Of a stretch of DNA of 46,167 nucleotides, positions 8,374 to 16,154 are shown piece after piece. Made by a program: the position numbers and the translations under genes. Source of the DNA: CAZFIM01 sp964519615 (GTDB lineage: Bacteria > Chloroflexota > Dehalococcoidia > GIF9 > UBA5629); assembly GCA_964519615.1 (NCBI GenBank), contig CAZFIM010000015.1, forward strand, positions 1 through 46,167, given 5' to 3'. Position 1 is the stretch's first letter; each line of letters begins with the position of its first letter. The notes below the pieces were generated by a model. It was not told where the DNA came from, did no database searches, and saw nothing but the letters and a program-made list of their open reading frames with translations.

Positions 8374-9674
8374 CTCCTGTTTCCATCGGTATTATAGGTA
8401 TACTGGTACTCATTTTTATCCTGCTAATCGGAATACCCGTTGGTTTTGCGCTTGCCATGGTTGGACTGGCAGGATTCTGTTATCTGGTCTCACTTGATGC
8501 GGGGCTCAACCTTATAGCCCGTGATTTTTTTGCTACTTTTTCATCCTACTCACTTACTGTGATACCGATGTTTGTTTTCATGGGATCGATTGCCTATGCA
8601 TCAGGAATGAGCCGCAGACTATATGACGCCAGTTATACTCTATTCGGGCAGCTGCGGGGAGGACTTGCCATCGCCAGTATTGCTGCCTGCGCAGGATTTG
8701 CAGCCATATGTGGTTCCACCAACGCGACCGCAGCAGCTATGGGCAGAGTTTCTCTCCCTGAAATGAAACGCCACGGCTACGATGATTCACTTGCCACCGG
8801 CAGTGTTGCCGCGGCCGGCAGTCTAGGCATTCTCATTCCTCCGAGCACTGTCCTTATTGTTTACGGCATCCTGACGGAGCAGTCTATAGGCAAGCTGTTC
8901 ATCGCCGGGATTCTACCCGGCATATTGCTTGCTTTTCTATTTATGATAGTTGTCATCTTTATATGCTGGCGCAATCCATCGCTGGCACCCGCAGCACCGG
9001 CTACTACATGGAAAACCAAACTGACGGGACTGTCCGGTATAGTTGAAATGATTATCCTTTTTGCCCTGGTGATCGGCGGTCTGCTGCTGGGCTGGTTCAG
9101 TCCTACACAGGCAGGAGCTGCCGGTGCGGGTGGGGCAATTGCCATAGGACTAATCAGGAGAAAGCTTCACTGGCAGGACTTCCTTTTTGCTGTAAAGGAT
9201 GCCCTGCGCATCACCTGCATGGTCATGGTTATCGTAACCGGAGCTGTGGTTTTCGGCCACTTCATTGCCGTATCTACCATTCCGCTGACGATTGCCGATT
9301 GGGCCAGCGGACTCACACTTGCGCCGATAGCAATAATGGCCATAATAATCATTATTTATGCAATTGGTGGCTGTTTTATGGACTCACTGGCATTGATCAC
9401 CCTTACCATACCCATTTTCTTCCCGCTGGTACTCGCGCTTGAATTTGACCCCATATGGTTCGGTATTATTGTGGTACTGGTTACGGAGATGGGAGTGATT
9501 ACACCACCTGTCGGAGTCAATGTCTACGTGATTAAAGGGATAGCGCCCGATGTACCGCTTGAAAAAATATTTAAAGGAATTGCTCCATTTCTGGTTGCTC
9601 TTGTTATAGCCATCATAGTATTGATCCTGATTCCACAAATAGCCACATTCCTACCCGGCTTTGCCGCATATTAA
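8370..9674 (+). CDS. dctM: TRAP transporter large permease (DctM family)
   Basis: The 434-residue ion-coupled transport subunit, with about a dozen hydrophobic helices across the whole length. Family features include the GIPVGFALAM segment near residue 20, the conserved ATAAAMGRVSLPEMKRHGYD region near residue 125, AAGSLGILIPPS near residue 148, and TEMGVITPPVGVNVYVI near residue 370. It overlaps dctQ by 4 nt (ATGA). No terminator is visible after the stop. A TRAP system implies uptake of organic acids, which would suit the ferredoxin-dependent 2-oxoacid metabolism encoded at the end of the window. Confidence 0.96.
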   Translation: MTPVSIGIIGILVLIFILLIGIPVGFALAMVGLAGFCYLVSLDAGLNLIARDFFATFSSYSLTVIPMFVFMGSIAYASGMSRRLYDASYTLFGQLRGGLAIASIAACAGFAAICGSTNATAAAMGRVSLPEMKRHGYDDSLATGSVAAAGSLGILIPPSTVLIVYGILTEQSIGKLFIAGILPGILLAFLFMIVVIFICWRNPSLAPAAPATTWKTKLTGLSGIVEMIILFALVIGGLLLGWFSPTQAGAAGAGGAIAIGLIRRKLHWQDFLFAVKDALRITCMVMVIVTGAVVFGHFIAVSTIPLTIADWASGLTLAPIAIMAIIIIIYAIGGCFMDSLALITLTIPIFFPLVLALEFDPIWFGIIVVLVTEMGVITPPVGVNVYVIKGIAPDVPLEKIFKGIAPFLVALVIAIIVLILIPQIATFLPGFAAY

Positions 9675-9715
9675 TTCTGCCTTTTGCCTCAATAATTAAT
9701 CCGCTGAACACGGTA

Positions 9716-9724
9716 TGGTATAAT
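9716..9724 (+). promoter_or_regulatory. Extended -10 promoter of rsfS
   Basis: TGGTATAAT is an extended -10 element with a perfect TATAAT at 9719-9724. The -35 region is weak, as is common for extended -10 promoters. The predicted start of transcription near 9731 leaves about 30 nt of leader with a strong ribosome-binding site. Confidence 0.5.
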
Positions 9725-9761
9725 AAAAAAGTAATCATTTACGGCGCAGGAGGAGCACGTT

Positions 9762-10106
9762 CTGGAAATAACAGAAGTCGCCAGAAAAGCGGTGGAAGCC
9801 GCTTCTGAGAAACAAGCAGATAATATTGTGATGCTTGATACCAGGCAGATCTGCTCTTTTGCAGATTATTTTGTCATCTGCAGTGCTGAAAGCGAGCGCC
9901 AGATAGACGCCATTCGCGAAGAAATTCAGAAGACCTTCAAACAACACGGCTTCTATGTTCACCATGTCGAAGGAACCTCAGATTCAGGATGGGTGTTGAT
10001 GGATATGGGCGGTGTTATCGTCCATATATTTTCCCGTCAGCAGCGCGACTATTACAAGCTGGATGAATTATGGCTTAGCGCCATTCCCATTCTCAGGATC
10101 CAGTAA
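9762..10106 (+). CDS. rsfS: Ribosomal silencing factor RsfS (YbeB/Iojap)
   Basis: RsfS binds ribosomal protein uL14 and blocks subunit joining under poor nutrition. From the first ordinary start (GTG 9792) the protein would lack its conserved first helix. Reading back in frame to CTG 9762 restores LEITEVARKAVEAASEKQA, which is the normal family N terminus, and AGGAGG sits at 9748-9753, exactly 8 nt before the CTG. I therefore assign a CTG start, giving 114 residues. The conserved FADYFVICSA and GWVLMDMGGVIVHIF segments are present. It converges on ndk, and the two stop regions overlap by 14 bp. Confidence 0.93.
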   Translation: MEITEVARKAVEAASEKQADNIVMLDTRQICSFADYFVICSAESERQIDAIREEIQKTFKQHGFYVHHVEGTSDSGWVLMDMGGVIVHIFSRQQRDYYKLDELWLSAIPILRIQ

Positions 10107-10545
10107 TCCATCTGTCAATATCTCGTGAATAGTCCATAAGCTCGTTTTCATTGAAAAAGATACTTGTCTCTTTTTCTGCATTCTCGGGTGAATCGGAACC
10201 ATGAACCATATTGAGCTGCAGGTCGATGCCATAATCACCTCGTATCGTACCCGGCAAAGCTTCTGCGGAATTAGTTTTGCCCATTGTAGTGCGGATAACC
10301 TGCACCGCATTCTTCCCTTCAAGCACCATCGCTATAATAGGGCATGAGGTAATAAAATCCACAAGATCCTTAAAAAAGGGTTTATCCTTGTGCACAGCAT
10401 AATGCCTGCCTGCCAGGCTATCATCCATTTGCAGCATTTTCATTGCCACGATCTTCAGGCCGCGTCTCTCCAATCTCGCGATAATTTGGCCTGCCAGTCC
10501 TCTTTGTATAGCATCCGGCTTAATCAAAACCAGACTCCGTTCCAT
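10093..10545 (-). CDS. ndk: Nucleoside diphosphate kinase
   Basis: Transfers the terminal phosphate of NTPs to NDPs through a phosphohistidine. The 150 residues begin with ERSLVLIKPDAIQRG and contain the catalytic histidine in NMVHGSDS near residue 114, plus the TIRGDYG segment. All family residues appear intact. It is the last gene of the minus-strand operon thiL-tsaE-tsaB-ndk, 17 bp after tsaB, and its 3' end overlaps that of rsfS on the other strand. The ATG at 10545 is preceded by an AAGGAG-type site. Confidence 0.97.
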   Translation of the reverse strand: MERSLVLIKPDAIQRGLAGQIIARLERRGLKIVAMKMLQMDDSLAGRHYAVHKDKPFFKDLVDFITSCPIIAMVLEGKNAVQVIRTTMGKTNSAEALPGTIRGDYGIDLQLNMVHGSDSPENAEKETSIFFNENELMDYSRDIDRWITGS

Positions 10546-10562
10546 ATATAGTTACTCCTTTC

Positions 10563-11252
10563 TTATTTCTTAATAGGCCGCTTTTTCGGCTGTGTAATAG
10601 GTGGTTTTCTGAGATAAATCGGCTGTAATGCGGCGGGATTATCCTGATGACCACTGGCTAATCGCTGCCATCCGAGTTCGGATAGATATCCCGTCCTTCT
10701 CATTCTGATCGCGGCATCAGGGATTATCGCCCTGTCTCCCAAACGGCCTTTTAATTCGTCTAGCATCTGTGATGTAATCTCGCCGCATATAACAGTTTTC
10801 TCTGTCAGCGAACTGCACAGCGTATCGGCAGTGGTAATATGTTCTTCCCTCAGACATTCCCATTTATCCGTACGGCGGTAAAGAGCCGCCGCGATTTCCC
10901 CGCGTCCGGCATTATGCACCGGGCATATCGGATATCCGGTGAACGCGAATACATAAGCTTCAATCTCCAGCGTGCTTAAACCTATTAGCGGAATACCGCG
11001 TGCGAAGGCAAGGCCTTTCGCCGTACTTACGCCCACGCGCAAACCATTGAAACTACCCGGTCCAAGGGCTACAAAAACAGCGGAGATATCCGCCATCGTT
11101 ATGTTCCTTTGCTTTAACAAATAGTTAATGGCGGGAATAAGCTCAACAGTGTGATTTTGTCCTGAATGCCAGGTAAGCTCAGCCTGCAGTGTCCCCTCAG
11201 ATGATAAAGCTGCACCGGAAATCTGAGTGGATGTATCTATTGCCAGTTCCAC
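10563..11252 (-). CDS. tsaB: tRNA threonylcarbamoyladenosine biosynthesis protein TsaB
   Basis: Scaffold partner of TsaD in making the universal t6A37 tRNA modification. The 229 residues start with AIDTSTQISGAAL and contain the ALGPGSFNGLRVGVSTAKGLA segment near residue 65, both typical of the family. The start is GTG at 11252, inside the last codons of tsaE (16 bp overlap), which indicates translational coupling. The C terminus is basic. TsaD and TsaC are not in the window. Confidence 0.93.
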   Translation of the reverse strand: MELAIDTSTQISGAALSSEGTLQAELTWHSGQNHTVELIPAINYLLKQRNITMADISAVFVALGPGSFNGLRVGVSTAKGLAFARGIPLIGLSTLEIEAYVFAFTGYPICPVHNAGRGEIAAALYRRTDKWECLREEHITTADTLCSSLTEKTVICGEITSQMLDELKGRLGDRAIIPDAAIRMRRTGYLSELGWQRLASGHQDNPAALQPIYLRKPPITQPKKRPIKK

Positions 11253-11722
11253 TTTGATGCCTCATCTTTCAGAGATAATATCAGAACACGGTAACGTTCA
11301 CCCTGCGGTATTATATGTATCAGGCGCTCGTCTGCCTTTATATGATCAAGTGCAACCAACAGATGCTCTACCGGCAATTCTTCAATGCCTTTATCGGCCC
11401 ATTCGATGACACATACGCCGCCTGCTTCAAAATAATCATCAAGCATAAGATCTCTTATTTCCGCTCTATTCTCGAGTCTGTAGAGGTCCATATGATAGAG
11501 AGGCAATCTGCCTTTATATTCGCGCACCAGTACAAATGAGGGACTAAAGGCATATTCCTGCACTCCAAGTCCCCACGCTATACCCTGTGTGAGACAGGTC
11601 TTGCCCGCACCCAGGTTACCTGTTAATAAAAATACATCGCCGGCCAGCGCAAGCTCGCCCAGAGCCTTACCAAACCTCTGTGTTTGCTCCGGACTTCTGG
11701 AAAGAAAATTAAAGTTATTCAT
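11237..11722 (-). CDS. tsaE: tRNA threonylcarbamoyladenosine biosynthesis ATPase TsaE
   Basis: P-loop ATPase that drives the TsaBD cycle in t6A synthesis. The Walker A motif GNLGAGKT lies near residue 36, followed by SPSFVLVREY and HMDLYRLE, then VCVIEWADKG near residue 106, all hallmarks of the family. I place the start at ATG 11722, 8 nt after the thiL stop. AGGAGG lies about 17 nt upstream, which is long, and an in-frame CTG at 11734 has better spacing, so the start is not certain. It sits between thiL and tsaB in one operon. Confidence 0.95.
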   Translation of the reverse strand: MNNFNFLSRSPEQTQRFGKALGELALAGDVFLLTGNLGAGKTCLTQGIAWGLGVQEYAFSPSFVLVREYKGRLPLYHMDLYRLENRAEIRDLMLDDYFEAGGVCVIEWADKGIEELPVEHLLVALDHIKADERLIHIIPQGERYRVLILSLKDEASKWNWQ

Positions 11723-11730
11723 AATGCAGG

Positions 11731-12738
11731 TCAGGCCTGCCTCCTGAAATGGTCCCATCCTCCCTGCCCACATGTAAGCTGCCCACCCACAGTATAAACA
11801 GTAACCTGTCCCGAAACTCCTTCAGTGATCCTTCCGATAATAGTCACCGGGCATGACAGGCGTTCTTTTATCTTCTCTATGACCGCCTGCGGCGCGGTGA
11901 AAAGCAGTTCATAGTCCTCACCTCCGGTTAACGCCATTTCCATACATTCCTCACCGAAATATGAACGCAGAGAGGGATGTATCGGAACCAGGTTCTGTTT
12001 TATTATCGCACCTACCTTGCTTGCCTCACAAATATGAGTAAGGTCGGAGACCAGACCATCGCTAACATCGATTGCGGTTTTCACTCCATATTGTAATAAA
12101 ACCCCCGCCTCATTTATTCTGGGGACAGGCATAAGATGGGCACTCTTCATAATTTGCCCATTCCCTTCCTCTGAATATCTCTCGTCGCTTAGTATACGAA
12201 AGCCGCCTGTGGAAAGCCCGGTGTATCCGGTAAGCGCAATCTTATCGCCCGGTCTGGCGGAAGAACGTGTAAGCATATTCCTGCCTCTGGCTACACCGAG
12301 TACCGTAATTGTTATTATTACCTTATCGGCGCAAGCGACATTTCCTCCGGTAATGGTTACACCGAAGCGGTTTGCAATCCTTACCATTCCCTTATATAAC
12401 TGCTCGATATCATCAGACTCGGTACAACCGGGAATAGCCAGCGATATAAGGGCGAATCTCGGTATACCGCCCATAGCAGCAATATCGCTCAAATTAGCAG
12501 CAACTGCCTTCCAACCTAATTCCTCCCAACCTATATAGCTAAGATTGAAATGCACTCCCTCCACCATACTATCGGTAGTTGCAAGTTCAATAGCCTCCTC
12601 TGCTTGCCAGGCAGCGGTATCATCACCTATGCCGATTATCAGCTGAAGTGCAGAAACGGTATTAGTACGTCCCGTGTCATGAATTATATCATTGATAAGA
12701 CGTATCAACCCGAATTCACCCAATTCAGATACTCTCAT
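11731..12738 (-). CDS. thiL: Thiamine-monophosphate kinase
   Basis: Phosphorylates thiamine monophosphate to the active cofactor thiamine diphosphate, needed among others by the KorAB oxidoreductase at the end of this window. The 335 residues contain the N-terminal SELGEFGLIRLI, GIGDDTAAW near residue 32 (metal binding), TTDSMVEGVHF, GGNVACAD near residue 124, DVSDGLVSDLTHI near residue 214 and GGEDYELLF near residue 264. ATG 12738 lies only 8 nt downstream of a TATAAT box and has no Shine-Dalgarno sequence, which points to a leaderless mRNA. First gene of the thiL-tsaE-tsaB-ndk operon. Confidence 0.96.
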   Translation of the reverse strand: MRVSELGEFGLIRLINDIIHDTGRTNTVSALQLIIGIGDDTAAWQAEEAIELATTDSMVEGVHFNLSYIGWEELGWKAVAANLSDIAAMGGIPRFALISLAIPGCTESDDIEQLYKGMVRIANRFGVTITGGNVACADKVIITITVLGVARGRNMLTRSSARPGDKIALTGYTGLSTGGFRILSDERYSEEGNGQIMKSAHLMPVPRINEAGVLLQYGVKTAIDVSDGLVSDLTHICEASKVGAIIKQNLVPIHPSLRSYFGEECMEMALTGGEDYELLFTAPQAVIEKIKERLSCPVTIIGRITEGVSGQVTVYTVGGQLTCGQGGWDHFRRQA

Positions 12739-12746
12739 AACTTTCG

Positions 12747-12755
12747 ATTATAACA
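12747..12755 (-). promoter_or_regulatory. Extended -10 promoter of thiL
   Basis: On the minus strand TGTTATAAT is an extended -10 element, with TATAAT at 12752-12747. Only 8 nt separate it from the thiL ATG at 12738, so the predicted transcription start is at or within 1-2 nt of the start codon. Confidence 0.5.
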
Positions 12756-12914
12756 TATGCTCTCGTATCGCGCTTGCGTAGAGCGGCAGCAGCAATGAAC
12801 AGGTAGTTGGTTGTAAAAGGGTATTCTTGCAGACGCCGTTAATATGGTACAATTCCGCAGAGGAACAAACAGCGGCCTGTATAAAGATATTTATGTTAAT
12901 CAGGAAGATGAGAC

Positions 12915-12920
12915 TATAAT
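12915..12920 (+). promoter_or_regulatory. -10 box of the GGCT-like gene
   Basis: A perfect TATAAT lies 27 bp upstream of the ATG, followed by a ribosome-binding site AGGGAG at 12936-12941. The -35 region is poor, so this rests on the -10 alone. Confidence 0.4.
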
Positions 12921-12947
12921 ACGGCGCCGGACGCCAGGGAGTAATCT

Positions 12948-13349
12948 ATGTACTATTTCGCCTATGCAGCAGATATGGATAGAAAATTAGTGGAAAATCA
13001 GTGTCCCGGATGCAAAGCCCGTTTTAGCGCCACCTTGCCTAACTACAAGCTTATTTTCAGCGGATGGTCAAAACCATGGAACGGTGCAATGGCCAGTATC
13101 AAGACGTTCAGAGGAGACCGTGTCTCCGGTGCCGTATACGAAGTCACAGACGCACATATCAGGAAATTGGACATTATGTACAACTATCCGTCACTCTACG
13201 ACCGCATTAAGGTGCTGGTATGGGATGACGCGGGAAAGTCCACAGAGGCCTTCACCTATATCAAAAAACAGCAGGGAGACGAAGCCAAACCATCTCGCGA
13301 GCTTATGGCCCGCATTCAGCAGGGCTACCGGGACTGGGATATAGACTGA
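12948..13349 (+). CDS. Gamma-glutamylcyclotransferase-like (GGCT/AIG2) protein, probably altered active site
   Basis: A 133-residue protein with the GGCT-like fold layout: N-terminal YYFAYAADM (family: YFAYGSNM), VSGAVYEVTDAHIRKLD near residue 63, then YNYPSLYDRIKV. In active enzymes the glycine-serine of the substrate loop and a glutamate after LDxx are conserved; here they read AYAAD and LDIMY, so the catalytic glutamate appears to be tyrosine. The protein may bind rather than cyclise a gamma-glutamyl or similar amine compound. It is a single gene with TATAAT at 12915-12920 and AGGGAG before ATG 12948. Confidence 0.8.
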   Translation: MYYFAYAADMDRKLVENQCPGCKARFSATLPNYKLIFSGWSKPWNGAMASIKTFRGDRVSGAVYEVTDAHIRKLDIMYNYPSLYDRIKVLVWDDAGKSTEAFTYIKKQQGDEAKPSRELMARIQQGYRDWDID

Positions 13350-13358
13350 TAAGCCCTG

Positions 13359-13979
13359 CTATTCCTCCGCGATCGTGATTTTCTCGATCAGGTCACCCTT
13401 AAAAGAGGGGTCTTTTGTCCGGTCTGCCGGCCTCAATCTGTTGACTACATCCATACCCTCGATTACCTGCCCGAAAACCGTATGTTTACCGTTTAAATGC
13501 GATTGTGGAGCGTAGCAGATAAAGAACTGGCTTCCATTAGTGTTCGGCCCGCTGTTAGCCATAGAAACAGCCCCTGTCTTATGCTTTAAGTCGCTTATCT
13601 CATCATCAAACTTATACCCGGGACCGCCGCTTCCGGTTCCGGTAGGATCACCGCCCTGAGCCATGAAACCCGGTATAACACGGTGAAATGTCGTCTGGTC
13701 GTAAAACCCGCTACGTGCCAGGTGAACAAAATTATTGACAGTCACCGGGGCTTTCTCAGGATAGAGCTCGATTACGATGTTGCCGTATTTAGTCTGAATA
13801 GTGGCAAAATAACTTTTATTCACGTCAATGGTCATAGGCGGAAGACCGTCGGACGCATTTGACGTAACTGCAGGTTTATCAGGAGTAATACTCTGAGCAG
13901 GTGCGGCTTCAGTGCTGCATCCAGTCAGTAGAAGAATTGCAGCGCCAAGCAAAAGCGGAATAACTTTATATCTAAACAA
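13359..13979 (-). CDS. Cyclophilin-type peptidyl-prolyl isomerase lipoprotein
   Basis: Surface-anchored proline isomerase that should assist folding of exported proteins. The 206 residues begin with a lipoprotein signal ending LLTGC (cysteine near residue 21), then a linker, then the cyclophilin domain from about residue 57: FHRVIPGFMAQGGDPTGTG, FDDEI, SMANSGPNTNGSQFFI and LNGKHTVFGQV. The catalytic arginine (FHRVIPG) and the GSQFF segment are intact. It is a single minus-strand gene convergent with the GGCT-like gene. Confidence 0.95.
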   Translation of the reverse strand: MFRYKVIPLLLGAAILLLTGCSTEAAPAQSITPDKPAVTSNASDGLPPMTIDVNKSYFATIQTKYGNIVIELYPEKAPVTVNNFVHLARSGFYDQTTFHRVIPGFMAQGGDPTGTGSGGPGYKFDDEISDLKHKTGAVSMANSGPNTNGSQFFICYAPQSHLNGKHTVFGQVIEGMDVVNRLRPADRTKDPSFKGDLIEKITIAEE

Positions 13980-14100
13980 CGGTTATGCCTCCAAAATATC
14001 GATTGCTACAAGATATAACTGTATTATTTTAATAGAAAACCAATTACGCACGGAATGACAGGCCGGCATACTACGTAGCAGCTTAATGTATAATGAGCGA

Positions 14101-14835
14101 TTAAAAGTTCGAACTGCTACGGAAATCGACAACCGCTTCACAAATTTTAGCAAAGGCCAGCATGCCCAGTCCATAAAGCAGGGAAAGTATAAAACCGCCC
14201 ACAGCTATACCAACGGCCATTCCGCCAACGATATCCTGTCCCGTAAATAATGACGATACCGTCCAACCCATGCCCGCCAGTACCCCAAGAGCGATCGATG
14301 CCAAACAGCCGCCGATCAAAACGATCCAACCAAAAATCTGGAATACCACTGCAGTTATACGCAACATGCTGTATCCTCCTGATGATGGTGTTGTCCAGGC
14401 TGCTGCGGGAGTATGCGCTTCTGTCTTCACCGGTGCGCTGTTCTGCGTTTGTCCGGCGGCAGCAGCGGAAATGATGCTGGCAGGCGGAGGGGCAGGTTCC
14501 GGCTCCGGCGGAATAACGGCTTCTTGAACAGGTGGCGGAACAACCGCCGCAGGCCGAGGAGCAACCTCAACCGGCGTTGCGGGAGAAACATATACACTGC
14601 TGGCCTCGGTCGGTATCGGCGCTACTTTAGCGGCCGCTTCCGGAGAAGGGCCTGACAGTTTTGTGCCGCACATACCGCAAAATTGCTGTTCCGCTGTAAT
14701 TTGAACGCCGCACCCCGGGCATACAAGCACTTGAGGCTCTTGAATTTCAGGTAAACGAGTGCCGCATACACCGCAGAATTGCTGCCCTTCCGACACAGGG
14801 GAGTTACAATTGGGGCAATGTGTCGTTTGCTGCAT
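14101..14835 (-). CDS. Double zinc-ribbon membrane protein with proline-rich linker
   Basis: A 244-residue protein with two tandem zinc ribbons (CPNC...CGVC at about 8-25 and CPGC...CGMC at about 39-56), a proline/alanine-rich linker at about 65-145, and two hydrophobic segments near 155-185 and 200-232. The topology suggests cytosolic ribbons tethered to the membrane. No enzymatic motif is visible and the function is unknown; proteins of this design are common in Chloroflexota. An AAGGGGG ribosome-binding site and a good promoter lie upstream. Confidence 0.88.
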   Translation of the reverse strand: MQQTTHCPNCNSPVSEGQQFCGVCGTRLPEIQEPQVLVCPGCGVQITAEQQFCGMCGTKLSGPSPEAAAKVAPIPTEASSVYVSPATPVEVAPRPAAVVPPPVQEAVIPPEPEPAPPPASIISAAAAGQTQNSAPVKTEAHTPAAAWTTPSSGGYSMLRITAVVFQIFGWIVLIGGCLASIALGVLAGMGWTVSSLFTGQDIVGGMAVGIAVGGFILSLLYGLGMLAFAKICEAVVDFRSSSNF

Positions 14836-14866
14836 ACCGTATTTACCCCCTTGTCCTTTTTATGGC

Positions 14867-14895
14867 ATTATATAACTTGTATCCTATTGACACAA
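14867..14895 (-). promoter_or_regulatory. Promoter of the double zinc-ribbon gene
   Basis: On the minus strand TTGTGT (14895-14890) and a perfect TATAAT (14872-14867) are separated by 17 bp, 32 bp upstream of the start codon. Confidence 0.55.
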
Positions 14896-14964
14896 GACTC
14901 ATGTATACGTCACTTGACGGCATGAATAGTAATAGTATGGCCCGGCAGCTGCCCAAACATCAAC

Positions 14965-14994
14965 TTAACAAAGGGATGCCTTCCATGATATAGT
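14965..14994 (+). promoter_or_regulatory. Promoter of the metallophosphoesterase gene, implying a leaderless mRNA
   Basis: TTAACA (14965-14970), an 18 bp spacer and TATAGT (14989-14994). Only 6 nt separate the -10 box from the ATG at 15001, so transcription should begin at the start codon itself. Confidence 0.5.
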
Positions 14995-15000
14995 ATCGAA

Positions 15001-15732
15001 ATGCGTATTGCCATCCTGTCCGATATCCACAGCAATCTCAATGCATTCAAGTCTGTGCTGCAGCATATTGAAAGCAAAGGGAAGCCTGATAAAATCTGGT
15101 GTCTGGGGGATGTTGTCGGTTATGGGCCGGAGCCCCACGAATGCATCAATCTGCTGCAGCAGTACAGCCACGTATGTGTTGCCGGCAATCATGATCTGGC
15201 GGCAGTAGGTGGAATCAGCACTGCTGATTTTAATGATGCTGCCGCACGTGCCAATCAATGGACTTCGCAACAGTTGACGGACGACGATGTAGAATTTCTT
15301 CAATATCTGCCTCTTACTTTGAGCGAAGGCCCTTTTACTCTTGTCCACGGAAGTCCCAGAGAACCCGTCTGGGAGTATCTTTTCTCTCCCCATGCTGCTC
15401 AGGAGAACTTCTCAATTTTCACAACGCCCTACTGTCTGATTGGCCATACACATGTCCCCGTAATCTTTGAATACGGCAATAACTCGGTTGCGATGCGCGA
15501 TTTCACCGGTAACGGGATAGTGAACCTCGGAGCTGCCCGTCTTATCATTAATCCCGGCGGAGTAGGACAGCCGAGAGACAACGACCCTCGTGCTAGCTAT
15601 GCCATATATGAGAGCGATGAAAACACCATCCATCACTATCGCATAGAATATGATATACGCGATACGCAGGGAAAAATGGAAAAAGCGGGACTACCCGAGT
15701 TCCTCATCTCACGCCTGAGCATCGGCAGATAG
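15001..15732 (+). CDS. Calcineurin-like metallophosphoesterase (YfcE/MJ0936-like)
   Basis: A 243-residue phosphodiesterase with all five metal-binding motifs of the superfamily: SDIHSN near residue 7, GDVVGYGPEP near residue 36, GNHD near residue 61, HGSPRE near residue 115, and GHTH near residue 148. The substrate is unknown; relatives act on cyclic nucleotides or other phosphodiesters. It starts at ATG 15001, without a Shine-Dalgarno sequence and 6 nt after a -10 box. It precedes the SRP RNA gene on the same strand but has its own promoter. Confidence 0.9.
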   Translation: MRIAILSDIHSNLNAFKSVLQHIESKGKPDKIWCLGDVVGYGPEPHECINLLQQYSHVCVAGNHDLAAVGGISTADFNDAAARANQWTSQQLTDDDVEFLQYLPLTLSEGPFTLVHGSPREPVWEYLFSPHAAQENFSIFTTPYCLIGHTHVPVIFEYGNNSVAMRDFTGNGIVNLGAARLIINPGGVGQPRDNDPRASYAIYESDENTIHHYRIEYDIRDTQGKMEKAGLPEFLISRLSIGR

Positions 15733-15811
15733 CCTGCTCCTCCATCTCTGCACCGTTTACATCATAATTCCGGCAACCTTGCAACACCGCATACAGCATA
15801 GTAATATGTAG

Positions 15812-16084
15812 TTGGGTCGTGCTAGACGGGGAACTAGCGGTGCCCTGTACCCGAGATCCGCTATAGCGGGGTTGAAGTCCGGTTCGAGGTATTACTTTTA
15901 TGAAACTGCCGCAGTAAGGTGGTGTTGATGGTTGGGTCTTACGCGGCGGAGTACTATGAATCCCGTCAGGTCCGGAAGGAAGCAGCGGTAAATGGTAAAC
16001 TCCGGGTGCCGTAAGATTACCTGGCCTGAGCCAGTTTACTATGGTAAGCCGTGAAATAGTATCGAAAGTCGGTGCACGACCCGT
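15812..16084 (+). ncRNA. ffs: Signal recognition particle RNA, large (Bacillus-like) type
   Basis: The conserved domain IV, with its GGAA tetraloop and asymmetric loop, is at 15966-15986 (GTCAGGTCCGGAAGGAAGC). The ends pair as GGGTCGTGC (15814-15822) with GCACGACCC (16074-16082), closing a molecule of about 270 nt. The 5' part contains the GCTAGACGGGGAACTAGCGG and GGTGCCCTGTACC elements of the Alu domain of Bacillus scRNA. This is therefore the long form with an Alu domain, not the 4.5S type. The exact ends are inferred from the pairing. It guides Ffh-dependent membrane targeting. Confidence 0.95.
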
Positions 16085-16110
16085 CAGGTTAATTAGTTCT
16101 TAAACTGACG
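16082..16110 (+). terminator. Hairpin after the SRP RNA
   Basis: CGTCAG (16082-16087) and CTGACG (16105-16110) can pair, with extra AT pairs inside (TTAA with TTAA). No T-run follows, so it may be a processing signal or weak terminator, and rsmA may be partly co-transcribed with the SRP RNA. Confidence 0.3.
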
Positions 16111-16154
16111 ATGGGCAATAAAGGATTCGGGCAGATAAATTGTAAGGGCTGTAC

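Noticed and set aside
15820..15900. Riboswitch before rsmA
   Set aside because: The conserved blocks match the Alu domain of large SRP RNA and pair with the 3' end of the same molecule.
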